Assembly: GCA_023445955.1 (NCBI GenBank)
Contig: JAEXJH010000068.1
Location: 1 to 13,352 of the forward strand
Length of the DNA: 13,352 nucleotides
Source: Pseudomonadota bacterium
GTDB taxonomy: Bacteria; Pseudomonadota; Alphaproteobacteria; Caulobacterales; Caulobacteraceae
Reading direction: 5' to 3'
A model generated the notes under the pieces. The model saw only the letters and a list, made by a program, of their open reading frames with translations. It was not told the DNA's origin and did no database searches. Positions 1 to 7,319 of the stretch are shown in pieces (positions within the stretch are counted from its first letter, which is position 1; each line of letters starts with the position of its first letter). A program made the position numbers and the translations under genes.

Positions 1-84
1 CCACCCCAACAACCCCCGTCATCCCCGCCGTTGTGGGGGTATGGACGAGTGTATTTGGGAATCGCGAAACTTTAAGCGAGCGCC

Positions 85-1803
85 CTAGAACAGCAGGTCG
101 TCGTCGTCGACCGCTTCGGCTTCCGCCGGCGCCTCAACCACGGCCATGTCCAGCCCCGCCGTCATCGCCGCATGGACCTCACGTTCCTGGGCCATGGTGT
201 AGCAGCGGGCCAGATCCGCCAGCAGCGGCGACAGGGCGCTCATCACGTCATCGACGGCGACGTCGCCCGACAGGCTTTCCAGGTCCGCCGCCGCTTGGTC
301 TAGGTGGTCGCCGACCTGGCGCTGAAAGTCGAAGCGGGCCGCGGCGCGCTTGAGCATGTCGACGACGTCGGTGCCCTGGCGGGCGGCGTCCACGAGGTCG
401 CCCTCGACGGCGTCGCCCGTCTTGCGGATGCGGCCGACGGCGTCGCGCAGGGCGAGGGCGGCGCTGGTCGCGCCGTCCTGGCCGGCGGTTTCGGGCTGGG
501 CGTCGGCCGAGCTCGACAGCGACTGCAGCGCCGTCAGGGTGCGGCCGGCCGAGGTTTCCAGGTGACCGGCGTGGGCGCGCAGCTCGACGGCGATGACGCC
601 CAGCGGCTTGCCGGTCTCGCCGATGCGGGCGCACTTCAGCGTGGTGTTCAGCGCCATCATCTGCACGTCGGCGCGCATGTTCTGGATGGCTTCGATCTGG
701 GCGACCAGGTCGCGGGCCGAGCTGGCGGCCGAGCGGCTGACGTCCTCGGCCTGGCGGGCGCCGGCGTCGATGTCGTCGACCAGGGCGAAGGCCTCGCCGA
801 CGCTGGACTCCAGGCCGCGCAGGAAGCTGCCATCCTTGTCCGAGCCACCTTGGGCATGGTCGCGCAGGCGCAGGATCTCGCTGGCGTCCCCGGCGATGGC
901 GCCGACGCTTTGGCCGATGCGCGAGACGTCGCGGTGGAAGTCGTCGATCGTGGCGTTCAGCTGGGCGGCCAGCAGGCGGTGCACGAAGGCGTTCAGGCGC
1001 GCGCGCGGCTCGGCGGGCAGGGCGCGACCCGAGGTCTCCAGCAGCACCAGGCCGTGCTGGACGTGCTCGATGCGCTGGCGGGTGATGTCGCCGATCTGCA
1101 GGGCGGCCAGGGCCGAGCCGATCTTCTTGCGGACGTCGCGGACCAGCTCGCCGACGCGGGCGCTGATCTGGGCGATCTTGGCTTGGTGCTCGGCGATGGC
1201 GGCGGTCTGGCCGACCAGGGCGTCGGGCACGGCGGGCAGCAGGCCGTCACAGCGGCGGCGCAGCTCGTCCTCGTGGCTCAGGGCCGCGCGCAGGGCGCCG
1301 TCCATGCCGGCGAGGTCGTTGCGGAAGGTGTCCAGCTGGGTGCGGCCCAGCTCGATGCAGTCGCAGATCTCCTGGGCGAAGATCGCGAACTCCGGCCCGG
1401 CGGCGATGATGCCGCCCGAGGTGATCTTGATGTTGACGCCGAAGACCCGGAGGTAGGCCAGGTGCTGGCGCATGTCCTCAATGCAGGCGGTCAGGGCGTC
1501 GCCGGCGCGCACCAGGCCACCCAAGCGGTCGCGGCGATCGAGCAGGGACTTGGGCAGCTCGCGCAGCTGGTCGGAAGCCTGGCTCAGCTGACGGGTGGCG
1601 GCGGCCACCTCCTGGCCTTCCAGGCCTTCGCGCATGCGGTCCAGGGCGCTGATCAGGGCGCTGGTTCCGTCCACGACCTGGGAGAGCACCTGGCCCACTT
1701 CCAGGAAGCGGCCTTCGATGGCGCCGCGCGCGGTTTCCAGGCGTGCGTGAACGTCGCCGTCACCCGCGTGGGAAGCCGAGTATGCCAGTGAGGAAAGGGC
1801 CAT
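85..1803 (-). CDS. Soluble MCP-like (methyl-accepting chemotaxis-type) signalling protein, degenerate tip
   Basis: The product is 572 aa with no signal peptide or membrane segment. It is mostly Ala/Leu/Glu/Arg-rich helix expected to form long coiled coils. Residues about 379-410 align with the hairpin tip of chemoreceptors: the canonical ALNAAxEAARAGE reads ALNTTLKCARIGE here (384-396), followed by GKPLGVIAVELR. N386, R393 and E396 are kept, but the glutamate after AAx is K390. Residues 235-248 (LQIGDITRQRIEHV) and 491-500 (FDFQRQVGDH) look like two versions of one helix motif. The C-terminus is strongly acidic and ends DDDDLLF. I chose ATG 1803. The frame stays open to 2163, but that extension crosses a terminator and overlaps TBDR1, and its residues are not helix-like. 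No strong Shine-Dalgarno precedes 1803, and a GTG 24 bp upstream is possible. Family membership is inferred from the tip; the signal sensed and the partners are unknown. It does not appear to belong to the receptor locus. Confidence 0.75.
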   Translation of the reverse strand: MALSSLAYSASHAGDGDVHARLETARGAIEGRFLEVGQVLSQVVDGTSALISALDRMREGLEGQEVAAATRQLSQASDQLRELPKSLLDRRDRLGGLVRAGDALTACIEDMRQHLAYLRVFGVNIKITSGGIIAAGPEFAIFAQEICDCIELGRTQLDTFRNDLAGMDGALRAALSHEDELRRRCDGLLPAVPDALVGQTAAIAEHQAKIAQISARVGELVRDVRKKIGSALAALQIGDITRQRIEHVQHGLVLLETSGRALPAEPRARLNAFVHRLLAAQLNATIDDFHRDVSRIGQSVGAIAGDASEILRLRDHAQGGSDKDGSFLRGLESSVGEAFALVDDIDAGARQAEDVSRSAASSARDLVAQIEAIQNMRADVQMMALNTTLKCARIGETGKPLGVIAVELRAHAGHLETSAGRTLTALQSLSSSADAQPETAGQDGATSAALALRDAVGRIRKTGDAVEGDLVDAARQGTDVVDMLKRAAARFDFQRQVGDHLDQAAADLESLSGDVAVDDVMSALSPLLADLARCYTMAQEREVHAAMTAGLDMAVVEAPAEAEAVDDDDLLF

Positions 1804-1914
1804 GAACTCGCCGTTTGAGCAGTGACCCACACGATCAACCACAATGTGCGAATTTGGCGTAAAGGCCCGCCACGGTAGTGGTTTTTTGTCCTCAAAAGGG
1901 AAGAGGCAGTCGCC

Positions 1915-1952
1915 GAAAGAAAGACGGCGGACGACCCGAGGGCCGCCCGCCG
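1915..1952 (-). terminator. Intrinsic terminator downstream of TBDR1
   Basis: Read on the minus strand, positions 1952-1925 form a near-perfect 12-bp GC-rich stem with two G-T wobbles and a CTCG tetraloop. The outer arms are GGCGGGC and GTCCGCC. The tail TCTTTCTTTC (1924-1915) follows immediately. It lies 30-70 bp past the TBDR1 stop and so should insulate the MCP-like gene from receptor transcription. The structure was drawn by eye. Confidence 0.72.
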
Positions 1953-1982
1953 CGCAGAGGTCGGAAACGGGGAGTACCAAAT

Positions 1983-4900
1983 TCAGAAGGACTTCTTGAT
2001 CCCGAGCTCGAACGTCCGGCCCAGCGGATTGCCGGTCCAGGGGTCGTAGCCGAACTCTTCCTGGGCCGGCGGCGGGTCGCGATCGAAGATGTTCGCGACC
2101 GTCGCGGTCAGGGCCATGCTGTCGCCCAGCTGCAGGCGATAGGTGAAGTCGGTGGTCACCCATTCCTTGCCGTTTTCGCCGTACTGCGTGCCGGCCCGCT
2201 CATCGACGACCGCCGAGACGTAGTTGACGCCCAGGCGGAAGTTCTGGCGGCCCAGGCCGTAGTTGACGCCGAGATTGGCCCGCAGCTTGGGAGCCGCCTG
2301 GGCGAAGGTGGCGAAGTTCAGCGTGCCCAGCCGGTCGTCGCCGGTCGAGATCGTGACGCCGTCCAAGGTGGTGGCGCCGGTCTTCAGCTCGGTGACGCGG
2401 GTGGCGGTCAGGCTGATGTCCAGGTTACCTGGGCCGAGCGGCAGGCCGTAGGTGGCCTGAACATCGAAGCCCTTGGTCGTCTGGCCGGGGCCGTTGCCGT
2501 AGCGGGTGGAGACCGCCGAGAAGGTCCCGACGCCGCTCATGCCGACCGCGCAGCCGTTGTTGAACGTGATGCGGGCCAGCAGGGGCTGCTTGGTCACGTC
2601 GCAGGTGGTGATCGTGCCGCCGGCGCCGTTGAAGACCAGGCTGGCGATCTGGTTCGGGTCGGCGACCTGGCCGATCTGGTCCTTCGTGCGAATGTCGAAA
2701 TAGTCGACGATCAGGCGGAACTTGTGGTCGTCAGCGATCCCGCGGCTCTGCCAGATGGCGCCGAGATTGGCGGTCTTGGCGGTCTCGGGTTTCAGGCTGG
2801 CGTCGGTGATGAATTGGGCCGCCAGCCAGTTGCTGGCCGCCACCGTGTAGGTGCGCGCGGCCACCGTGATCGCGCCGGGCGTCACCCCTAGCGGCGGGGT
2901 CTGGTAGTTGGTGCCGTACGAGCCGCGTAGGGTCAGAGGACCCCAGACGTTCCACTTGCCAGACACCTTGTAGACGGTGGCGCCCAGGTCGTTGGAGAAC
3001 TTCTCGCGACGCGCCGCCAGCTGGATGTCGACGGTTTCGAACAGCGGGATCTGCAGCTCGCCAAACAGCGAGTACTGGCTCTGGTCGGCCTGGCTGGGCA
3101 GGGTCGGGGCGAACAGGACGAACGGTCCCGGCGCGTCCGGCGTGCAGCCGCGGAAGTTCGGGTCGTTGGTCGGCAGCGGCGTCGGGCTGAGATTGCCCGA
3201 GCCCGCGCCATTGGCGCTGGTGGTGTTGCTGGGCCACTCGCACTGGACCGAGCCGTTGTTGAACGCGCTGGGCACGTTCACGCGGTTGGCCATCGAACGG
3301 TATTGGCCGCCCAAAGCCCAGCCCACCTCGCCGCCGGGCAGGTTGATCCCAGACAGGCCGTTGAACACCAGGTCGGCCGTGAAGTTGTGGCTCAGGGTCT
3401 CGACGGCGCGCGGGTCGAACATCCAGAGGGCCAGGTCCTCGGGGTTCTCGTGGCCGGCGATGTAGTTCGGGTTGGCCAGACCGCGCACCGGTTGGCCCTT
3501 GAACGACGTCGAGAAGGGGTTCCAGTACTGGCAGCCGTTCTTGCCGGCGGCGGCTGCGTTCTGGGTGCCGAAGCGGCTGGGGTCCAGGTCGATGGCCTTA
3601 CAGTTGGGACCGCCGAAGCCGTTCAGGGCTTCTTGCAGGCGATAGCCGATGGTGTCGGCGTGGGTGTTGTAGTTGCTGGCGTCGTTATAGGTCAGGGCGA
3701 AGTCGTAGCCGACCTTCTTGGCGAACGGGGCGAGATCCCCGAGGTCGCCGGTCAGGCCGCCCGAGATGCGCCAGACCTTGTTCTCGATCTTGTCGGCCAC
3801 GCCGAAGCCGTCGCCGCCGGAATAGTACGGGTTCCCGCCGTGGCCGAAGAGGCGATAGGTGATCGGGGTGAAGCCCGAGGCGCCGACAATGCCGTGGGCG
3901 GCGGCGAACTCGGCCGCGAACGGGTTGCTGATCGGCACGTAGAACTGGTTCACCGCGCCCGTCGTCAGGGCCGAACCGCGCGACACCGGCTGGGCCGGCG
4001 AGCCCATCACCTGCGGCAGGTTCACCCGGCCGTACGAAGCATCCATGTGGAACTTCATGCTGTCGGTGATCTGCGCCTTCAGCTGGGCGTAGAGCCGGTA
4101 GGTGTCCTGGTTCTCCACCAGCCGATAGTACGGGATGTAGTTGTAGGCGCAGGTGTAGACGTTATCCATGCGGCCGCCGACGGCGGCGCAGCTGGCGGCG
4201 GTGAAGTCCGAGACGATGCCGCCCAGGTTCGCGCCCCACTCGCCGGTGTCCGTGGCGGTCGGCGTCGTAGGCAGGGCGCCGCGCGGCTGCCAGCCGGTCA
4301 GGTTGGTCAGGGTCGACCAGGGCGCGGGGTTGTAGCCCGTACCCGGCGTCAGCGAGGCCTTGGTGAAGTCGCGCTCCATCGTGCCCAGGCGCGAGCGGTG
4401 CTCGTACTCGGCCGAGACCAGCAGGTTGACCCGGTCCTCGCCGATGCCGCCCATCACGCCGACCGAATAGTCGCCCTTCGAGCCGCGGATCTGCTTGTAC
4501 TGGGCCTGGGCCTCCATCCCGACGAACTTGTCGCGGGTGATGAAGTTGACCACGCCGCCGGTGGCGTCGGCGCCGTAGATCACCGCCGCGCCGTCCTTGA
4601 GGATCTCGGTGCGGGCCAGCGCGATCGAAGGGACGTTGGCGGTGTTCTGGTTCATCCGCCGACCGTTCAGCAGGACCAGCGTCTTGTCGGCCCCCAGGCC
4701 GCGCAGATTGTAGTTCACCGAGCCGACCAGGGCCGGGCCGCCGAAATAGTAGCTCTCGCCCGTCGTCGGGCCCGAGATGGTCAGGCTCTTGGCGAACTCC
4801 AGCGCCGTCGGCGAGCCCTGCTTTTCCAGTTGTTCCTGCGAATAGACCTCCACGGGGAGGGCGGCGTCCAGCGCCGAGCCCCGGATGTTGGAGCCGGTGA

Positions 4901-5027
4901 CGACGATTTCCTCGACCTGTGTGTTCTGATCGGCGGCCGTCTTTTCCTGACCCCAGGCGGGGGCGCCAAGGCCCGCGATCCCGATCAGCAGCGCGACTCC
5001 CGACGCGCTCGTAAGCCCAAGTCTCAT
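1983..5027 (-). CDS. TonB-dependent outer-membrane receptor (TBDR1), cysteine-rich loops
   Basis: The product is 1014 aa. A signal peptide covers about residues 1-26 (hydrophobic VALLIGIAGLGAPAWG, then Q). The TonB box EEIVVTGS is at 39-46. Next comes a plug domain with NLRGLGADKTLVLLNGRR and an IYGADATGGVVNFITR-type end, then a long 22-strand-type barrel ending in the usual C-terminal aromatic (IKKSF). There is no N-terminal STN signalling domain, so sigma/anti-sigma signalling is not expected. The mature protein has eight cysteines in four local pairs, probably disulfides in extracellular loops. An AGGGAGGG Shine-Dalgarno at 5043-5036 fixes the ATG at 5027. The family imports siderophores, vitamins, glycans or other large ligands using TonB/ExbBD energy; the ligand here is unknown. 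It diverges from a TetR gene with a dyad operator between them, so substrate-dependent derepression is likely. Confidence 0.95.
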   Translation of the reverse strand: MRLGLTSASGVALLIGIAGLGAPAWGQEKTAADQNTQVEEIVVTGSNIRGSALDAALPVEVYSQEQLEKQGSPTALEFAKSLTISGPTTGESYYFGGPALVGSVNYNLRGLGADKTLVLLNGRRMNQNTANVPSIALARTEILKDGAAVIYGADATGGVVNFITRDKFVGMEAQAQYKQIRGSKGDYSVGVMGGIGEDRVNLLVSAEYEHRSRLGTMERDFTKASLTPGTGYNPAPWSTLTNLTGWQPRGALPTTPTATDTGEWGANLGGIVSDFTAASCAAVGGRMDNVYTCAYNYIPYYRLVENQDTYRLYAQLKAQITDSMKFHMDASYGRVNLPQVMGSPAQPVSRGSALTTGAVNQFYVPISNPFAAEFAAAHGIVGASGFTPITYRLFGHGGNPYYSGGDGFGVADKIENKVWRISGGLTGDLGDLAPFAKKVGYDFALTYNDASNYNTHADTIGYRLQEALNGFGGPNCKAIDLDPSRFGTQNAAAAGKNGCQYWNPFSTSFKGQPVRGLANPNYIAGHENPEDLALWMFDPRAVETLSHNFTADLVFNGLSGINLPGGEVGWALGGQYRSMANRVNVPSAFNNGSVQCEWPSNTTSANGAGSGNLSPTPLPTNDPNFRGCTPDAPGPFVLFAPTLPSQADQSQYSLFGELQIPLFETVDIQLAARREKFSNDLGATVYKVSGKWNVWGPLTLRGSYGTNYQTPPLGVTPGAITVAARTYTVAASNWLAAQFITDASLKPETAKTANLGAIWQSRGIADDHKFRLIVDYFDIRTKDQIGQVADPNQIASLVFNGAGGTITTCDVTKQPLLARITFNNGCAVGMSGVGTFSAVSTRYGNGPGQTTKGFDVQATYGLPLGPGNLDISLTATRVTELKTGATTLDGVTISTGDDRLGTLNFATFAQAAPKLRANLGVNYGLGRQNFRLGVNYVSAVVDERAGTQYGENGKEWVTTDFTYRLQLGDSMALTATVANIFDRDPPPAQEEFGYDPWTGNPLGRTFELGIKKSF

Positions 5028-5057
5028 GTGGCGAACCCTCCCTGTTGAACGAGTCTC

Positions 5058-5087
5058 TAACGCTCATTCTCACAAGAGTGAGTATTG
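5058..5087. promoter_or_regulatory. Dyad operator, copy 1 (TBDR1/TetR intergenic)
   Basis: An inverted repeat CTCATTCT (5063-5070), 4-bp spacer, AGAGTGAG (5075-5082) is centred between 5072 and 5073, with one mismatch between the arms. The right half extends to GAGTGAGTATTG (5076-5087). That 12-mer recurs exactly at 7340-7351 with the same offset from a second dyad centre. The mirrored left half (5058-5069) matches the reverse complement of the 12-mer at 8 of 12 positions. Size and placement suit a TetR-family dimer, and the regulator gene lies next to it. Which of the two TetR paralogues binds is not shown. Confidence 0.62.
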
Positions 5088-5110
5088 TGGCGCCGCTTCG
5101 GCGACGTCAA
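5082..5110 (-). promoter_or_regulatory. Candidate promoter of TBDR1
   Basis: On the minus strand TTGACG (5110-5105) matches a -35 box in five of six positions. CAATAC follows after 17 bp (5087-5082), or AATACT after 18 bp, as a weak -10. The -10 falls inside the conserved operator half-site, so a bound repressor would block polymerase. The boxes are a pattern match only; no start site is known. Confidence 0.4.
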
Positions 5111-5119
5111 TGATCATTG
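5108..5119. repeat. 12-bp perfect palindrome in the TBDR1/TetR intergenic region
   Basis: CAATGATCATTG is a perfect palindrome overlapping the candidate -35 of TBDR1. It is flanked by a direct repeat TTCGGCGAC at 5097-5105 and 5120-5128. It is unrelated in sequence to the GAGTGAGTATTG operator and absent from the second receptor promoter. It could be a second regulator site or chance. Confidence 0.3.
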
Positions 5120-5223
5120 TTCGGCGACCCCGAAGCGGGGGCGCCTGACGCTATGGGAACGATTGACAGGCACGCGCCGGGCCGACTACGCGGCGAACGA
5201 CAGGACCAGGAGGACGGCTTGGC

Positions 5224-5228
5224 AGGAG
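5224..5228 (+). promoter_or_regulatory. Ribosome binding site deciding the TetR1 start
   Basis: AGGAG lies 5 bp before GTG 5234. Upstream in-frame ATGs at 5117 and 5153 have no comparable Shine-Dalgarno, which favours the GTG start. Confidence 0.55.
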
Positions 5229-5233
5229 CCACC

Positions 5234-5896
5234 GTGGAAGAGGCCAAGGAGCGCCCGCGCACCAAGGCCGAGCAGCGCGCCCAGATGCTGGAGCAAATCC
5301 TGGATGCGGCCGAATACCTGTTCTCGCAGAACGGCCTTTCGGGCGTGACCCTGCGCGACGTGGCCGTGCGGGTGGGCATCCACACGACGCTGCTGAACTA
5401 CTACTACAAGGACAAGGCCAACCTGTTCGAGGCGGTGTTCGCGCGACGGGCCGGCGTCACGTCCGGCCGGCGGATGATCGCGCTGGAGCAGTACGAGCTG
5501 GCGGCGGGCGACAAGCCGACAGTCGAGGGCGCGCTGCACGCCTTCCTCGATACCGATCTGGACCTCTATTACGAGGGCGGCGAGCACTGGATGAACTACG
5601 GGGCCTTCTGCGCCCGGGTCAGCAACACGCCCGAGGGCGCGGCGCTGATGGACGAGCACTTCGATCCCGTGGTGTTGAAGCTGGTCGGCATCCTCAAGCG
5701 CGCCCTGCCGGATTATGCCGACGAGGAGATCTTCTGGGGCTACCACTTCGTGTCGGGCGCCCTGATGAACACCCTGGCGCGGACGGGGCGGATCGACCGG
5801 CTGTCCAGCGGCCTGTGCCACTCCGACGACTTCCCGGCGATCAAGAAGCGGATCGCCCGCTTCATGGCCGCCGGGTTCATCGCCCTAAAAGCCTAG
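5234..5896 (+). CDS. TetR/AcrR-family transcriptional regulator (TetR1)
   Basis: The product is 220 aa from GTG 5234, the usual TetR length. The N-terminal DNA-binding domain runs from AEQRAQMLEQILDAAEYLF (12-30) through GVTLRDVAVRVGIHTTLLNYYYKDK (37-61), with the typical recognition-helix NYYxxxK ending. The C-terminal ligand and dimer domain (about 65-220) carries PTVEGALHAFLDTDLDLYYEGGEHW. I chose GTG because of AGGAG 5 bp upstream and because the paralogue at 12942 starts at the equivalent place; ATG 5117 and 5153 remain possible. It diverges from TBDR1 across a dyad operator, so it probably represses the receptor and perhaps itself until a substrate or CoA-type effector binds (inference). 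It converges on the MFS gene with an 8-bp gap. It is about 70% identical by eye to the regulator at the right edge over the aligned N-terminal 125 residues. Confidence 0.9.
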   Translation: MEEAKERPRTKAEQRAQMLEQILDAAEYLFSQNGLSGVTLRDVAVRVGIHTTLLNYYYKDKANLFEAVFARRAGVTSGRRMIALEQYELAAGDKPTVEGALHAFLDTDLDLYYEGGEHWMNYGAFCARVSNTPEGAALMDEHFDPVVLKLVGILKRALPDYADEEIFWGYHFVSGALMNTLARTGRIDRLSSGLCHSDDFPAIKKRIARFMAAGFIALKA

Positions 5897-5910
5897 ACCT
5901 AGGTCTAGGC
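5887..5910 (-). terminator. Palindromic terminator covering two convergent stop codons
   Basis: Positions 5891-5910 are a perfect 20-bp palindrome (half-site GCCTAGACCT). It contains the TAG of TetR1 (5894-5896) and, symmetrically, the TAG of the MFS gene (5907-5905). On the minus strand the hairpin is followed at once by TTTT (5890-5887), giving a short-tailed intrinsic terminator for the MFS transcript. On the plus strand the sequence after it is GC-rich with no T-run, so termination of tetR there is less certain. Confidence 0.55.
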
Positions 5911-7191
5911 CCGCGCCTCCCGGCGGAAGATCCGGGCCAGCCACAGGAAGAGGCCGATCGCGATCACGTAGAACGGCACCAGGGTGTAGAGCGCCATCTG
6001 CAGCGAGTTGTGCGGGTGCGTCGCTTTGAAGAAGTCGCTGGCCGCGCCGACATAGGTCGGGCCAAGGCCCAGGCCGATGAAGTTCATGACCAGCAGCAGC
6101 AGGGCGCCGGACATCACCCGCTGCTCGGGCCGCACCTCTTCCTGGACTAGGGCCACCGACGAGGAGAGGTAGAAGTAGTTAAGGAAGTTCGGCCCCATCA
6201 GGAAGGCCAGGGCCAGCGGCCAGGTCGGGGCCCAGACGAAGCCGATGTAGAACGGGATCGCCAGGGTCAGGGAGATGACCGGGGCCATGGCGTAGACGAC
6301 CTTGGACCTTTTGCGGAAGCGGTCGATCACCCGGCCCGAGGCGTAGATGCCGGCGCTCATGCCGACGCCGACGACCAGGGCGTACCAGACGGCGACTTCG
6401 CTGAGCGCCATGCCCTTTTCGCGCATGAGGAGGAGGGTAGTGAAGTTGCCCAGGCCATAGGTGACGAACTGGGTCGCGCCGCTGCCCAGCGAGGCCAGCA
6501 CCAGGGTCGGGCGCGAGAAGAACATCTTCAGGGTCGACCAGAAGCCGGCCTTCTCGATCTTGACCGCATTCCCGTCCAGCCCACCGCGGGGCGGCTCCTT
6601 GACCATCATCGGCAGGACCACGGCGGCGGCCAGGCCGACGACGCCCAGGATCACGAAGGCGTAGCGCCAGTTGAAGGCCGCCGCGATCGCCGCGCCGAAC
6701 GCGATGCCCAGCGCCGCGCCGACGGGCGGTCCCAGATTGTAGATGCCCAGCGCCGTGCCCCGACGGTGCGCTGGGAAGTAGTCGGAGATGATGGCGTAGG
6801 AGGGCGGCACGCCGCCGGCCTCGCCGAAGCCGACCGTCATCCGAGCGAAGGCGAACTCGCCATAGGACCGTGAGAGGCCGCAGGCGACGGTCGCTGCGCT
6901 CCAGATGCCGCAGGCCAGGCTGAGCACTGCCACGCGATTGGTGCGGTCGGCCAGCCAGCCGACCGGGATGGCGATGAAGCAGTAGAACATCGCGAAATAG
7001 AGCCCGCCGATCAAACCGAGCTGGCTGTCGCTGACATGCAGCGCGTCCTGGATCGGCTTGGCCAGGATCGACATCAGCTGCCGGTCCAGGAAGTTCAGCA
7101 CATAGACGAACCACAGCATGCCCAGCACCAGCCAGGCGCGGCCGCCGACGGGGGCGTGTGCAGTGTCAACAGTCGGGGACTGGGCGTTCAT
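5905..7191 (-). CDS. MFS transporter, spinster-like
   Basis: The product is 428 aa from ATG 7191, with about 12 hydrophobic segments. The first helix is LVLGMLWFVYVLNFLDRQ (21-38), with the DR pair typical of spinster-like and related MFS carriers. The loop 2-3 motif A appears as GWLADRTNRVAVL (78-90). R118 within ARMTVGFGEAGGVPPSY (116-132) is the motif B region. It is an inner-membrane, probably proton-coupled, carrier. The locus suggests that it imports a product released from the TonB-imported substrate, though export cannot be excluded. Start choice: MNAQ at 7191 lacks a strong Shine-Dalgarno, and its ATG overlaps the TGA of a short upstream reading frame (ATGA). GTG 7317 or ATG 7299 would add a polar, non-homologous-looking tail. 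It diverges from TBDR2 and shares the operator region at 7320-7353. Confidence 0.9.
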   Translation of the reverse strand: MNAQSPTVDTAHAPVGGRAWLVLGMLWFVYVLNFLDRQLMSILAKPIQDALHVSDSQLGLIGGLYFAMFYCFIAIPVGWLADRTNRVAVLSLACGIWSAATVACGLSRSYGEFAFARMTVGFGEAGGVPPSYAIISDYFPAHRRGTALGIYNLGPPVGAALGIAFGAAIAAAFNWRYAFVILGVVGLAAAVVLPMMVKEPPRGGLDGNAVKIEKAGFWSTLKMFFSRPTLVLASLGSGATQFVTYGLGNFTTLLLMREKGMALSEVAVWYALVVGVGMSAGIYASGRVIDRFRKRSKVVYAMAPVISLTLAIPFYIGFVWAPTWPLALAFLMGPNFLNYFYLSSSVALVQEEVRPEQRVMSGALLLLVMNFIGLGLGPTYVGAASDFFKATHPHNSLQMALYTLVPFYVIAIGLFLWLARIFRREARA

Positions 7192-7250
7192 CGGGCGAGC
7201 GTCCCGGCAGGCGGACGGACTCGCGGCGTCATGGCGCGCATGGTGTTCAA
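7188..7250 (-). other. Possible leader reading frame coupled to the MFS gene
   Basis: On the minus strand GGGAGGAA (7261-7254) is a strong Shine-Dalgarno. In a frame other than the MFS frame, TTG at 7250 or ATG at 7241 opens a frame of 20 or 17 codons (from 7241: MRAMTPRVRPPAGTLAR). It ends with TGA at 7190-7188, overlapping the MFS ATG (7191-7189) as ATGA. This would let ribosomes recruited by the strong site reinitiate on the transporter. It may equally be fortuitous, and no homology can be claimed. Confidence 0.28.
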
Positions 7251-7319
7251 GGCTTCCTCCCGACGGCCGTTCTTTTTGAACTTGGCCTGAGTGGAGCATG
7301 CCTTCAAATCCGATCACTC

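Noticed and set aside
3..40. Inverted repeat (CCCC, bulged A, ACAAC paired with GTTGTGGGG) past the MCP-like gene
   Set aside because: It has an 18-nt loop, a bulge and no T-run on either strand within the window, too weak to call a terminator.
304..1791. A 495-codon plus-strand frame opposite the MCP-like gene
   Set aside because: Its composition is Gly/Ala/Val/Asp repeats typical of an antisense shadow; the minus-strand frame has heptad-like helices and an MCP tip.
1804..2163. N-terminal extension of the MCP-like protein by 120 codons
   Set aside because: It would read through the terminator hairpin and 180 bp of TBDR1, and its residues show no helix pattern like the rest.
3303..5048. A 581-codon plus-strand frame opposite TBDR1
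   Set aside because: The opposing frame encodes an unmistakable TonB receptor with a good ribosome site; this one has no domain or start signal.
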